Notes: generated from the letters alone by a model not told the origin. DNA of 64,000 nucleotides from an uncultured Dialister sp. (GCA_900541485.1 UQJW01000001.1:199719-263718); one strand, 5' to 3'. Counted from the first letter of the stretch, positions 1 through 9,330 are shown. Program-made: numbers and translations.

Positions 1-360
1 AGACTCATCATTAATTTCATCTTCAATCTGATTTTGATGCTGACTATCAATTGATTTCTTTAGAGTGTTACGAAATTTTTTGTAGTTAAGCTCACTTCCT
101 AATAACCGATTAGCCCTGTTATTTTCATTATTCTCTTCTATGCTTTCAAAAACATTCTGACATTTTTCAAAAAAATCATCAGAAATAAATCCCTTTCCGG
201 AAAATGAATTGAACATTTTTTCGCTCATATCTGTATACGAATGAATCTGATTTTTATTTGCTGCACATTCGCTACAAAGATGAGTCTCTGTTTTTTCTCC
301 GTTAATGATTTTCATAATATGAACATTTGCAATTCTTGCATGACAATTTTCACAAAACAT
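1..360 (-). CDS. mcsA: McsA-like zinc-finger protein, partial (C-terminal end beyond window)
   Basis: The minus strand has an ATG at 360 and an uninterrupted frame of 120 codons that runs off the left edge, so only the N-terminal part is present. The protein begins MFCENCHARIA and has two CxxC pairs (about residues 3/6 and 29/32), the zinc-binding arrangement of McsA. In Firmicutes McsA activates the McsB arginine kinase and helps ClpC and CtsR control protein quality. A ribosome-binding site (GGAGAA) lies in the end of ctsR, 2 bp away, so the two genes are co-translated or co-transcribed. The assignment rests on the cysteine pattern plus position directly after ctsR; the mcsB and clpC genes expected next are outside the window. 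Confidence 0.8.
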   Translation of the reverse strand, partial: MFCENCHARIANVHIMKIINGEKTETHLCSECAANKNQIHSYTDMSEKMFNSFSGKGFISDDFFEKCQNVFESIEENNENNRANRLLGSELNYKKFRNTLKKSIDSQHQNQIEDEINDES

Positions 361-362
361 AA

Positions 363-857
363 TTATTCTCCTTTTAATGACCATTCTAAACGGTGAATTA
401 CTGTCTTAGCCGCCTTTCTCCTGTTTTCCGGCGGACAAAATTCCAACACCGTCCTTAATAAAGAGCGAACTATCCTATATTCATTTCGAGAAATAATGTC
501 ATAGTCTATCAACATCTGAAAGTATCCGTCCAAACTGTTTTCTATAGTTGTAATATCCGTTGTGTTCTGATTTTTAATAGAAGAGGCACTTTTCTTGCGG
601 GAAGTTATTACTGCATCGTCTGATAAAGAATCCTCACCTATTTCTCTCAATGCTATCTTGATATAGCCCCCGGTGCCCCTCCGCGATTCAACTACAAACC
701 TTTTATCATCGGAAAATCTTGTGTTTATGACATAAGTGATTTGAGACGGAGCACAATCCAATAAATCTGCTATTTCTTTCCTTTTTATTAATAACTCATC
801 GGATGACTGGCGCTCAAGCATTTCCAAAATTAAATTTTCTATACGATCTGATAACAT
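363..857 (-). CDS. ctsR: CtsR transcriptional repressor of class III stress genes
   Basis: About 164 residues with an N-terminal winged helix-turn-helix (KRKEIADLLDCAPSQITYVINTRF) followed by the glycine-rich wing RRGTGGYIKI that is a hallmark of CtsR. CtsR represses the clpC/clp protease genes until heat stress inactivates it. A longer frame begins at a GTG at 866, but that codon overlaps the ribosome-binding site AGAGG; the ATG at 857 with about 8 nt spacing is the better start and matches the usual CtsR N-terminus. It is first in an operon with mcsA. The upstream region carries repeated TCAA motifs over the promoter, consistent with autoregulation. Confidence 0.93.
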   Translation of the reverse strand: MLSDRIENLILEMLERQSSDELLIKRKEIADLLDCAPSQITYVINTRFSDDKRFVVESRRGTGGYIKIALREIGEDSLSDDAVITSRKKSASSIKNQNTTDITTIENSLDGYFQMLIDYDIISRNEYRIVRSLLRTVLEFCPPENRRKAAKTVIHRLEWSLKGE

Positions 858-876
858 TTCATTCACCTCTTTTTAT

Positions 877-912
877 ATAATAAATCAATTAATCAAAAAG
901 TCAATAGTCAAA
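877..912 (-). promoter_or_regulatory. ctsR promoter overlapped by TCAA repeats (possible CtsR operator)
   Basis: On the minus strand a -35 TTGACT (899-904) and -10 TATTAT (877-882) are 16 bp apart. On the plus strand four TCAA cores begin at 885, 893, 901 and 908, each in an AATCAA- or AGTCAA-type context. The CtsR operator is a direct repeat of (A/G)GTCAAA with a 3-bp gap; here the heptads resemble the consensus but the spacing is 7-8 bp rather than 10. The overlap with the promoter suits a repressor site, but the spacing makes the identification tentative. The predicted leader would be very short. Confidence 0.45.
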
Positions 913-957
913 TAATAAAAACATCTCAAAATTATTATGAGATGTTTTTATTATTTA
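911..957 (-). terminator. Intrinsic terminator at the end of the recA-recX unit
   Basis: A near-perfect inverted repeat with arms AATAATAAAAACATCTCA and its complement around a 9-nt loop; its A/T-rich flanks give a U-run in the minus-strand transcript. It overlaps the recX stop codon and also overlaps the upstream edge of the ctsR promoter region, separating the two units. Confidence 0.85.
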
Positions 958-1398
958 AAAATCGGAAATATGTAGTTTTTCTAAAACGAATCTGATGACC
1001 GGAGTAGGAAATCCCCTACGCGCTAATAAAGCAGCTGCACGTTTATAATTATTTTTAAACTCGGGAATCAGTTTAATTTTATTTTGCATCACATGCATTG
1101 CGGCTGCAACTTCATCATCATAAGTCAAATGCTGATTTGTCGCTAAGCCTTTAGACATCATTTTCTCGTGAATGTATTTGTCTCCATAAATTTTTCTATT
1201 TTTATAGTCTTGAAAAATCTTTTTTGCTAGATCATCATCATTTACATAGTTATAATGAGTCAGTTTAGAAATACATTCTTCAATATCTTTCTCTGAATAT
1301 CTTCTTAACTTCAATTTTTGTCGTAATTCATATGTACTTTGATCCCGATATTTTAAAAGATGTAATGCCGCTTCGTAAGCGGTCCTATTATTTTTCAT
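955..1398 (-). CDS. recX: RecX family regulator of RecA
   Basis: About 147 residues built of the short three-helix repeats seen in RecX (for example [23 protein letters not shown] and the later [16 protein letters not shown]). RecX binds the RecA filament and limits its activity. The longest frame starts at 1446, well inside recA, but the [12 protein letters not shown] start at 1398 gives a family-typical N-terminus and overlaps the recA end by only 11 bp. Position immediately after recA supports the call. The ribosome-binding site is weak, suggesting translational coupling to recA. Confidence 0.85.
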   Translation of the reverse strand: MKNNRTAYEAALHLLKYRDQSTYELRQKLKLRRYSEKDIEECISKLTHYNYVNDDDLAKKIFQDYKNRKIYGDKYIHEKMMSKGLATNQHLTYDDEVAAAMHVMQNKIKLIPEFKNNYKRAAALLARRGFPTPVIRFVLEKLHISDF

Positions 1399-2455
1399 TT
1401 TTATTTTTCGCAATAATTTCGTCTTCAAAGGTTTCCGGCTCAACAACTAATGTATCACGAATAATTTTATCGATTTCCTTTGTAACTTCCGGATTTTCTT
1501 TTAAATAATTTTTAGCCGCTTCTCTCCCCTGACTAATACGGGTTCCTTTATAAGAATACCAGGCACCGCTTTTTTGGATAATATCCATATTGGTGGCAAT
1601 ATCTAAAAGAGTTCCCTCCTTTGATATTCCTTCTCCATACATAATATCAAATTCCGCTGTTTTAAACGGAGGCGCCACTTTATTTTTTACCACCTTAACA
1701 CGAGTTCTGTTTCCAATAGACTCCGTACCGTTTTTAATGACTTCTCCACGACGAATTTCAATTCTTACTGAGGAATAAAATTTAAGTGCCCTTCCGCCCG
1801 TGGTTGTTTCTGGATTTCCGAACATTACCCCAACTTTTTCCCGAATCTGATTGATAAAGATTACAATAGCACGGGACTTACTTATAATACCTGTAAGTTT
1901 CCGCAGTGCTTTGCTCATTAAACGAGCCTGTAGGCCTACTGATTGATCACTTATATCCCCTTCAATTTCTTGTTTCGGTACCAAAGCTGCTACAGAATCG
2001 ATAACTATGATATCTACAGCACCGCTTCTTACCAGCTGTTCGCATATACTAAGTGCCTGCTCTCCGCTATCCGGCTGGGAAATTAAAAGCCCTTTGGTAT
2101 CCACACCGAGATGATGAGCATAAATAGGATCCATAGCATGTTCTGCATCAATAAAAGCTGCTACTCCGCCGGCTTTTTGGGCTTCTGCAATTGCATGAAG
2201 AGCCAATGTTGTTTTTCCCGAAGACTCCGGACCATAAATCTCTACTACTCTGCCACGGGGATATCCCCCGACACCAACTGCAATATCTAACGCCAAAGAT
2301 CCTGTCGGTATCACTTCAATATCCAACTTCCCTTTCATATCACCAAGACGCATAATTGCACCTGCACCAAACTCACGAGTAATTTGATACATTGCATTTT
2401 CAAGTGCCTTTTCTTTTGCCGCATCCATGCCGGCCATCTGTCTTTTATCTGCCAT
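1388..2455 (-). CDS. recA: RecA recombinase
   Basis: 355 residues, normal for RecA. Walker A GPESSGKT lies at about 75-82, Walker B VDIIVIDS at about 147-154, and the DNA-binding loop L2 with [14 protein letters not shown] at about 213-226. RecA forms filaments on single-stranded DNA, drives strand exchange and stimulates LexA cleavage. AGGAGGAGAAT precedes the ATG. It sits 10 bp after pncC and overlaps recX, so it is embedded in a long operon; no separate promoter or GAAC-N4-GTTC type SOS box is visible in the short gap in front of it. Confidence 0.98.
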   Translation of the reverse strand: MADKRQMAGMDAAKEKALENAMYQITREFGAGAIMRLGDMKGKLDIEVIPTGSLALDIAVGVGGYPRGRVVEIYGPESSGKTTLALHAIAEAQKAGGVAAFIDAEHAMDPIYAHHLGVDTKGLLISQPDSGEQALSICEQLVRSGAVDIIVIDSVAALVPKQEIEGDISDQSVGLQARLMSKALRKLTGIISKSRAIVIFINQIREKVGVMFGNPETTTGGRALKFYSSVRIEIRRGEVIKNGTESIGNRTRVKVVKNKVAPPFKTAEFDIMYGEGISKEGTLLDIATNMDIIQKSGAWYSYKGTRISQGREAAKNYLKENPEVTKEIDKIIRDTLVVEPETFEDEIIAKNKNEK

Positions 2456-2465
2456 ATTCTCCTCC

Positions 2466-2963
2466 TTATAATTCTTTTGTATAAATTAAAGCATAATATA
2501 ATGCTTTTTCTGCCGCACTATAACGAACAGCATTCCTATTCCCGACAAAATGATTTTCAACTACTTGTGTGCCTTTTTTTCCGGTAACGGCAACATAGAC
2601 TGTCCCCGGCATTTCACCTCTGTCTCCCTTCCCCGGACCGGCATAACCGGTTGTTGAAACCGCAATATCAGTTTGATATATAACTCGGCTTGATTCTGCC
2701 ATAAGTTTTGCCACCGGAGCACTTACTGCTGTTTCCCTGGCGATTAAATCAGGAGGTATTCCTAAAATACTTTCTTTTGCTTCATTAGAATAAGTAACCG
2801 CACTTCCTTTGAAATAACCTGAACTACCGGGACAGTCAGTCATCAGCTTACCTATCAACCCGCCGGTACATGATTCTGCAGCACTTAAAGTAAGTCCTTT
2901 CTCCTTGAGTGCCTCAATTAAATCATTTCTTATACTTACTTCAGAATCGAATCCTTCTATCAT
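2466..2963 (-). CDS. pncC: Nicotinamide-nucleotide amidohydrolase (CinA C-terminal domain)
   Basis: About 165 residues forming only the CinA C-terminal (PncC) domain, which deamidates NMN to nicotinate mononucleotide in NAD recycling. Family signatures are [17 protein letters not shown] near the N-terminus and the [21 protein letters not shown] stretch further on. The N-terminal MoCF/ADP-ribose pyrophosphatase-like domain found in full CinA is absent and upstream DNA encodes RimO, so this is a stand-alone version. A TTG at 2996 opens a longer frame, but the ATG at 2963 has AGAGG at proper spacing. CinA next to recA is a common Firmicutes arrangement. Confidence 0.88.
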   Translation of the reverse strand: MIEGFDSEVSIRNDLIEALKEKGLTLSAAESCTGGLIGKLMTDCPGSSGYFKGSAVTYSNEAKESILGIPPDLIARETAVSAPVAKLMAESSRVIYQTDIAVSTTGYAGPGKGDRGEMPGTVYVAVTGKKGTQVVENHFVGNRNAVRYSAAEKALYYALIYTKEL

Positions 2964-2979
2964 AAGAACCTCTGTATCT

Positions 2980-4323
2980 TTAAATTTCTCTGGCAATTAA
3001 ATCATATGCATAGCCATCTACAATTTCTACATTGACGAAATCTCCGGGTTTTAAATTTATAGGATTATCAATATAAGTATTCCCGTCCACTTCCGGAGCC
3101 TGAAATTTTGCTCTGCCCTTTGCTTGTATATAGCCTTTCTCATCAGTAATAATTTCTTCTACAAGAACTTCTGTCTTTGTACCAATCAATTTTTCATTGT
3201 TCTTCTCAGAAATTTTAGCTTGAATGGACATTAACTCATGATATCTGTTTTGTTTAACTTCCTCTTCGACTTGTTCCGGTAGCCGTGCCGCCGGGGTACC
3301 TTCTTGAGGTGAAAAAGTAAATGCTCCCATATGATCAAATTTTACTTCCTGAACAAAATCACATAATTCTCTAAAATTTTCTTCAGTTTCTCCCGGAAAT
3401 CCAACCATAAGTGTTGTTCTTATTGTCATTCTGGGAATAACTTCTTTTAATTTCTTCAATAAATTCTTAATATCATGCGAAGAGTCTTTCCTACGCATCC
3501 GTTGTAAAATTGAATCACTGATATGCTGTAAAGGAATATCCACATAATTACAAATTTTTTCCTCTTTATTGATTATCTTTAAAAGTTCATCATCAAAATA
3601 TGTAGGGTATAAATAAAATAAACGAATCCACTTAACTTCGTTAATTTTGACAAGCTCTTTCAATAATCCGGCAAGATTCGTGCCATCTTTCAAATCATGC
3701 CCGTAATAACTTAAATCTTGTGCGATTAAATTAAACTCTTTAACTCCAATGGAAGCAAGTCTCTTTACTTCATGAATAATAGAATTCATTGTTCTGCTGC
3801 GCATCGGGCCTCTGACATAGGGAATATAACAAAAAGTACAACCGTTACTACATCCTTCTGCAATTTTAATAAATGCAGTATAATTCGGCGTTAACGTTTG
3901 TCGGGGAATGAGTTCCTGATGCTCACAAGGAGCAGTGTCGATAATGTATACTTGTCCGCTCTCCTCGCTATAGGATCGATTAACAGCTTCTAAAATATGT
4001 TGCCATGAGTCAGTACCGATAAAAATATCTACTTCCGGTATTTCTTTTCCTAATGATTTCTTGTATTGTTGGGTTAAACATCCTGCTACAACTAATTTTT
4101 CACATTTTCCGCTTTCCTTATAAGCAGCAGCCTTTAAAATCGCCTCAATGGATTCTTCTTTTGCTGAATCTATAAAAGTGCATGTATTTACTATTATAAC
4201 TTCTGCGTCACTTAATTCATCAATGAATTCATACCCGCCAGCTTTAAGAATTCCAATCATCATTTCTGTATCAACTAAATTTTTAGAACACCCCAAACTG
4301 ATTACGCCCAGCTTCTTTCCCAC
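2980..4323 (-). CDS. rimO: Ribosomal protein S12 methylthiotransferase RimO
   Basis: 447 residues of the radical-SAM methylthiotransferase family. The N-terminal UPF0004 domain supplies cysteines 12, 48 and 82 for one iron-sulfur cluster; the radical SAM motif CSNGCTFC (cysteines 158, 162, 165) supplies the second. A C-terminal TRAM domain follows (about 375-445). The opening LGVISLGCSKNLVDTE and the FIGTDSW segment fit RimO rather than MiaB. It modifies an aspartate of ribosomal protein S12. It lies 3 bp after the solute-binding protein gene and its end overlaps the longest frame of pncC. Confidence 0.93.
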   Translation of the reverse strand: MGKKLGVISLGCSKNLVDTEMMIGILKAGGYEFIDELSDAEVIIVNTCTFIDSAKEESIEAILKAAAYKESGKCEKLVVAGCLTQQYKKSLGKEIPEVDIFIGTDSWQHILEAVNRSYSEESGQVYIIDTAPCEHQELIPRQTLTPNYTAFIKIAEGCSNGCTFCYIPYVRGPMRSRTMNSIIHEVKRLASIGVKEFNLIAQDLSYYGHDLKDGTNLAGLLKELVKINEVKWIRLFYLYPTYFDDELLKIINKEEKICNYVDIPLQHISDSILQRMRRKDSSHDIKNLLKKLKEVIPRMTIRTTLMVGFPGETEENFRELCDFVQEVKFDHMGAFTFSPQEGTPAARLPEQVEEEVKQNRYHELMSIQAKISEKNNEKLIGTKTEVLVEEIITDEKGYIQAKGRAKFQAPEVDGNTYIDNPINLKPGDFVNVEIVDGYAYDLIAREI

Positions 4324-4326
4324 TTA

Positions 4327-5352
4327 TCAATTCCTCCCAAAACGAATTTTTTCCATCCATTGATTTAATAATTTATCTTTTCCTTTATTGTCATATTTTT
4401 TTTGTAATTCCCAATATTGTAATTTTACTCCATGAACATCCGGAGTTTCTTCTATATCATTCACAAAAATATACTGATATCCGTTTTCTCTCATTATATT
4501 CTTATAGTTTTCAGGACTCAAAAGCCAATTTATAAATTGCTTAGCTTTATACGGATGATTGCTATCAGTTGATAATCCTACTCCATACAAATACCAAGGC
4601 ACACCATCTGTGGGATAAATTGTTAGTACCGGTATTTTCTCTCTTTGAATTCGCTTGGCTTCATTATAACTTGATATCCCAATATCACATTTCCCCATTC
4701 CTGCCATTCTTGCAGGTGTAGATAGATATTTACCATATTGTAATATATGGGATTGTCCACGATCCAAAAGATAAAAAGTTTCGATATTTCCAAAATGTTC
4801 GACCAGGGACATTAAAAAATCTTCGGACATTTCTGTGGCAATAAAATCAGTTAGTGATAGTTTAATTTCATCGTTTATAAAAATGTTCGTCCAATTATAT
4901 TCAAAATTCGGATGTTTTGAGTCAAAACCCGGATTAACTGTAAAAATTATGGGGTCTATCCACAAACCCGTCCAAAAGGCCTCTTCATCTTTAAATAAAT
5001 TTAGGATGGTATCTGTGTTTTCAGAAGAATAGGATTCCAATTTATTTTTCTTTTTCAAAAAAGATAAATTTTGCTGTGATGATAAATAAATATCCGCACT
5101 GCCGGATTTCCCAGACACAATTGCTTCCTTATCCAAGGGAATGATTTTTATCTGTATACCGCTTTGCTCATAAAAAATAACACCCAATTTTTCAATAATA
5201 TCCGATTGGATATCTGTCATAATTGATATTGTCTCTGCTTGATTGTTCCTTTGTGTCTTTAATTGCTCCTGATGCTTTGCAATATTCAGAATCCCGCCAA
5301 AAGAGACGACAGCAATAAAAATAAAAAGAAAAACAGGAATTAATCTTTTCAC
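4327..5352 (-). CDS. Extracellular solute-binding protein, ABC-transporter type (orphan)
   Basis: 341 residues with a hydrophobic N-terminal segment (RLIPVFLFIFIAVVSFGGIL) that could be a signal anchor or signal peptide; no lipobox cysteine is visible. The body resembles family 1 / AfuA-type periplasmic binding proteins: SGSADIYLSS near residue 85, the PWYLYGVGLS segment, and the late KAKQFINWLLSPENYKNIM typical of this fold. The ligand cannot be told; iron or a phosphorylated sugar are possibilities from the family. No permease or ATPase gene is next to it; neighbours are ftsK (44 bp upstream) and rimO (3 bp downstream). Confidence 0.7.
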   Translation of the reverse strand: MKRLIPVFLFIFIAVVSFGGILNIAKHQEQLKTQRNNQAETISIMTDIQSDIIEKLGVIFYEQSGIQIKIIPLDKEAIVSGKSGSADIYLSSQQNLSFLKKKNKLESYSSENTDTILNLFKDEEAFWTGLWIDPIIFTVNPGFDSKHPNFEYNWTNIFINDEIKLSLTDFIATEMSEDFLMSLVEHFGNIETFYLLDRGQSHILQYGKYLSTPARMAGMGKCDIGISSYNEAKRIQREKIPVLTIYPTDGVPWYLYGVGLSTDSNHPYKAKQFINWLLSPENYKNIMRENGYQYIFVNDIEETPDVHGVKLQYWELQKKYDNKGKDKLLNQWMEKIRFGRN

Positions 5353-5396
5353 TATAATAAAACCGCCTTTCTTTTCACATAGACGTTTCTACAGGT

Positions 5397-7700
5397 TTAT
5401 TGTCCTGTTGTTTCGTGGGAAAAAAGCTCAGGAAGGTGCTCTTTTGAGATAAGTAATTGCCTCGGCTTTGCACCATCCGCAGGACCGACAATTCCCATAG
5501 ACTCCATAGTATCCATCAACCGCCCTGCCCGAGTATAACCGATTCTAAATCTTCTCTGAAGCGCGGATACAGAAACTCTTTTGGTGTCTAAAATCCATTC
5601 CGCTGCTTCTTCAAGCAATTCATCACGGCTCTCTTCCTTCGGGTCAACCATCGATTGTTCGGGTAATGACAATTCAATAGGTTCATACTCGAAAATTTCT
5701 TCTTGATTTGTTGCTTGAGTTTTTATGAAATTTACAATAGCAGATACTTCTTCATCTGAAACAAATGCCCCTTGTACACGAATCGGGTTTTGCGCTCCTG
5801 AAGGATTGAAAAGCATATCTCCTTTTCCCAAAAGTTTTTCGGCTCCGGCTTTATCCAAAATGGTACGAGAATCGACTTGCGATGAAACGGCAAAAGAAAT
5901 TCGGCTCGGAATATTTGCTTTAATTAATCCGGTAATAACATCTACAGATGGTCTTTGAGTTGCAACAACGAGATGAATTCCGGCAGCTCTTGCTTTTTGT
6001 GCAAGTCTGCAAATTGAGTTCTCAACACTGTCTTTTGCAACCATCATCAAGTCCGCCAGTTCATCTATTATTACTACAATATAAGGAAGCTTTAATTCCG
6101 GATTCTTTTTATTGAAACTTGTGATGTCACGAACATTGTGTTCCGAAAATGACTTGTATCGAGACTCCATTTCTTTTACAGCCCAGCTAAGCGCGCCAGC
6201 AGCTTTTTTCGGGTTCGTTACCACTTCAATTCGTAAATGGGGAATACCGTTATAAACGGATAACTCAACAACTTTCGGATCTATCAATATCAGCTTCACA
6301 TCTTTGGGATGACTATGATACAAAATACTGATAATAATTGTATTTATGCAAACAGATTTACCACTTCCTGTTTGACCTGCAATTAAAAGATGTGGCATTT
6401 TTGTCAAATCTGCAATAACAGTATTTCCTGCTATATCTTTTCCTAATGCAGCAAGAATTAAACCTTTTCCACCCAAAAATTCTTTGCTGGACAGTACTTC
6501 TCTTAATGAAACCTCCGTGGCCTTTGCATTAGAAATTTCAATACCTACTGCCGATTTTCCCGGTATAGGTGCTTCTATTCTTATACTGGTAGCCGCTAAT
6601 TGAAGAGCAATATCATCCGCTAATCCCTCAATTTTTGAAACTCTGACTCCCGGGGCAGGCTCCAACTCATATCTTGTAACTGTAGGGCCGACAGATACAT
6701 TTATTACTTTTGCTCTAACACCAAAACTTTTTAATGCCTCCTCTAAACGGACTACTTTACCTTTAATATCATATTCATTACTTCCCACTTTTTTTGTTTC
6801 ATGTAAAAGAGTTAATGGCGGGAACTGGTACTCTGATGATTTTGAGTTTCCTTGAGCTTCTATTCTATTTTCATCAGCGTTACCTGCAATGTCTTCTTCA
6901 GGTCTTACAGGTTCTTGGACTGCTTCTTTTTCTTTATTCTGTGCCTCATTCTCTTCAATTCCATTTGTTTCGTGAATTTTATCTTGTAAAAAAATAGTTT
7001 TGCCGATTTCCTCATCTATATTTTTTTCATTTTTATCCGGTTGAATGTTATTTGATTTTTTAAAAATGAATTCTTTTAAATGGTAACCTGTATGCTTGTT
7101 CTTTATTTCCTCAGATATGACTTGATACTCTTCTTTCTTTTTCTGTATTTTTACTTTTACAGCCTCTAATTTTTCCCCCGTTTTATTTCCTATTTCCCTG
7201 GCTCCTTTAGAAACAGACCACTGTGTTAAAAGAAGGATATCAATAATAAAACAACCTGCTAAAAACAGAGTTGTTCCGGTAAATCCGAAAAGCCGACGAA
7301 TGCCATAAACAAATCCTGCTCCGAAAAAGCCTCCATATTTGATGATATAGTCAATCATTATTTCTGAGCCCAACGGCGTCATGAAATGATGATTCCCTGC
7401 CAAAATAGTCAAAACCAAGAATAAAATCAATATTATTTTACGGTTAATTTCGATCCCTGTTCCGGACAAAGTATATTTCGCACCAAGTAAAGTAAAAGCT
7501 AAAGCAATAATTGGTGAAGATATCCCAAAAAGTACATGAAAACCATCTACAAGAAAATCCCCAATAATGCCGGTTTTATATCCAAATAAACTCAAGCATA
7601 CAAAAAATCCGAACAAAAACATAATAATCCCAGTGATTTCAAAATTTTTTCCTGAAGAATCGTGTTTTTTGTTTTGTGTGCTTTTTGTGATTTTCTTCAT
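5397..7700 (-). CDS. ftsK: DNA translocase FtsK/SpoIIIE
   Basis: 767 residues. The N-terminal 170 residues contain four hydrophobic membrane segments, followed by a charged, low-complexity linker (about 175-290) and the motor domain with Walker A AGQTGSGKS near residue 445 and a Walker B VVIIDELADLM. The last 70 residues form the winged-helix gamma domain (WILDTKRVSVSALQRRFRIGYTRAGRLMDTME), which reads polar KOPS/SRS-like sequences. It pumps DNA through the division septum. It lies 20 bp downstream of rarA in the same operon. Confidence 0.96.
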   Translation of the reverse strand: MKKITKSTQNKKHDSSGKNFEITGIIMFLFGFFVCLSLFGYKTGIIGDFLVDGFHVLFGISSPIIALAFTLLGAKYTLSGTGIEINRKIILILFLVLTILAGNHHFMTPLGSEIMIDYIIKYGGFFGAGFVYGIRRLFGFTGTTLFLAGCFIIDILLLTQWSVSKGAREIGNKTGEKLEAVKVKIQKKKEEYQVISEEIKNKHTGYHLKEFIFKKSNNIQPDKNEKNIDEEIGKTIFLQDKIHETNGIEENEAQNKEKEAVQEPVRPEEDIAGNADENRIEAQGNSKSSEYQFPPLTLLHETKKVGSNEYDIKGKVVRLEEALKSFGVRAKVINVSVGPTVTRYELEPAPGVRVSKIEGLADDIALQLAATSIRIEAPIPGKSAVGIEISNAKATEVSLREVLSSKEFLGGKGLILAALGKDIAGNTVIADLTKMPHLLIAGQTGSGKSVCINTIIISILYHSHPKDVKLILIDPKVVELSVYNGIPHLRIEVVTNPKKAAGALSWAVKEMESRYKSFSEHNVRDITSFNKKNPELKLPYIVVIIDELADLMMVAKDSVENSICRLAQKARAAGIHLVVATQRPSVDVITGLIKANIPSRISFAVSSQVDSRTILDKAGAEKLLGKGDMLFNPSGAQNPIRVQGAFVSDEEVSAIVNFIKTQATNQEEIFEYEPIELSLPEQSMVDPKEESRDELLEEAAEWILDTKRVSVSALQRRFRIGYTRAGRLMDTMESMGIVGPADGAKPRQLLISKEHLPELFSHETTGQ

Positions 7701-7720
7701 TTAAAAAATAGCCTCTCTAA

Positions 7721-9022
7721 TTATTTTTTCCTCAAATTCCATTCAGTGAACAAGATTTTTTCAACACCATTTAAAACCGGATGATAATATTTAGATTCAC
7801 GAATTTCATCGGGCAGATACTGTTGCTTCACCCAGCCCCCGTAAGAATGAGGATATTTATAATTGACACCGTGTCCTAATTGGATCGCTCCCATATAATG
7901 AGCATCTTTTAAATATGAAGGAATTGACCAATTCCTTTTTCTCTTTACTTCTGAAATTGCCTCCGTAATCCCCACAATTGTACTGTTGCTTTTAGGAGCC
8001 AAAGAAATATAAATGACAGCTTCCGCTAACGGAATCTTAGCCTCAGGAAAGCCAATCATTTCTGCGGACTGTGCAGCGGCTACAGCTAGTTGCAATGCTT
8101 GAGGATCAGCAAGGCCAACATCTTCGGCAGCGCAAATCATAATACGTCTGGATATAAAGGATGTTTTCTCGCCACCTTCAATCATCCTTGCCATATAATG
8201 TAATGCTGCATCAGGATCACTTCCGCGCATACTTTTTATAAAAGCGGAAACAATATCATAATGATAATCACCCTTTTTATCATACAAATAGATTTGTTCC
8301 CCTGCAACTTCTTCTACATCCTTGTGTGTTAATATTGCACCTTCCGCTCGTGTCGTTGCGATTTGCTCTAAAAGGTTTAGTGCAATCCGACAATCCCCTA
8401 ATCCATAATTTGCTATAGCCTCAAGGACATCATAATCAACTTTATAATGTCCTTCCCCCAGTCCCCTATCATTATCAGATAATGCTTTCTTCAATACTTC
8501 TACAACAGCATGGATTGGTAAAGCATTTAAACGTATTATGCGAATCCGTGAAAGTAACGGACCGTTCAATTCAAAATAAGGATTTTCTGTGGTCGCTCCT
8601 ATCAAAATAAAAGTACCATTTTCTACATAAGGTAGTAATAAATCCTGTTGGCTCTTATTAAACCGGTGGATTTCATCTATAAAAACAATTGTCCTACGGC
8701 CATGATAATTTAATTCTTTTTTTGCTTTTTCCGCTGCTTCTCGTATTTCCTTTGTCCCGCTGGAAGTAGCATTTAATTTTATAACAACACATGTGGTCAT
8801 CTTAGCAATAACCATTGCAATAGTTGTTTTCCCGCACCCTGGAGGACCAAAAAGAAGCAGTGACGGGATTGTATCTCGTTCTATCATCTTATATAAAAAC
8901 GATTGTCTGCCTATAGCTTCTTCCTGTCCCACTATGTCATCAAGCGTCTGCGGACGCATACGATCTGCCAGTGGTGCATAACGTTTGAAATCTGATTCTG
9001 ACATATCGAACAGTGAGTCCAT
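7721..9022 (-). CDS. rarA: Replication-associated recombination protein RarA (MgsA)
   Basis: About 433 residues of the AAA+ clamp-loader-like family. Walker A GPPGCGKT at about 59-66, Walker B FIDEIHRF near 115-121, sensor 1 GATTENP, and the C-terminal MgsA tetramerisation region with GGEKTSFISRRI and HYMGAIQLGHGVNYKYPHS. It acts at stalled replication forks. A TTG at 9052 opens a longer frame, but the ATG at 9022 has AGAGGA with good spacing. It follows the 6S RNA gene closely, so read-through from the 6S promoter could transcribe it. Confidence 0.93.
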   Translation of the reverse strand: MDSLFDMSESDFKRYAPLADRMRPQTLDDIVGQEEAIGRQSFLYKMIERDTIPSLLLFGPPGCGKTTIAMVIAKMTTCVVIKLNATSSGTKEIREAAEKAKKELNYHGRRTIVFIDEIHRFNKSQQDLLLPYVENGTFILIGATTENPYFELNGPLLSRIRIIRLNALPIHAVVEVLKKALSDNDRGLGEGHYKVDYDVLEAIANYGLGDCRIALNLLEQIATTRAEGAILTHKDVEEVAGEQIYLYDKKGDYHYDIVSAFIKSMRGSDPDAALHYMARMIEGGEKTSFISRRIMICAAEDVGLADPQALQLAVAAAQSAEMIGFPEAKIPLAEAVIYISLAPKSNSTIVGITEAISEVKRKRNWSIPSYLKDAHYMGAIQLGHGVNYKYPHSYGGWVKQQYLPDEIRESKYYHPVLNGVEKILFTEWNLRKK

Positions 9023-9041
9023 AATAATCCTCTCATAAAAA

Positions 9042-9263
9042 CAAGCCGCCAAGTTTTACACTTGACGACTTTATACTCATTCGCCCCACCATGTCGTTTA
9101 ATGCTGTATTTTGAGTCTGCATACTTGCAGGTGGGTGTCCTTGCAGCTCCCGTCATCAGTCCCTAAAAAGGGCATTGCTTCCAAGAACCGCTTTTAAACT
9201 CCCTTTATAAAGGTGTTGGTTCAAAATATAAAGCGGCACGTGCACAGCAGGGTTTTGTTCTTT
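9042..9263 (-). ncRNA. ssrS: 6S RNA (RNA polymerase-binding regulatory RNA), predicted
   Basis: The roughly 300-bp gap between aspS and rarA has no credible protein gene. On the minus strand a good promoter (TTGTAA at 9293-9298, 17 bp, TAAAAT at 9270-9275) is followed by about 210 nt beginning near AAAGAACAAAACCCTGC and ending in a hairpin (9042-9072, arms AAGTCGTCAAG / CTTGGCGGCTT) with a U-run. In Bacillus subtilis the 6S RNA gene bsrA sits in this same place between aspS and rarA, with yrvM also nearby. 6S RNA sequesters sigma-70 holoenzyme. Identification rests on synteny, size, promoter and terminator; I could not fold it. Confidence 0.7.
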
Positions 9264-9330
9264 ATTAATATTTTACCAAAAAACAGTTGTTTTTACAAGT
9301 AAAATACCTATTGCTACTAATTATTTATCA

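Noticed and set aside
8932..9156. Minus-strand frame of 74 residues
   Set aside because: It runs through the predicted 6S RNA and the start of rarA in another frame, with no family pattern.
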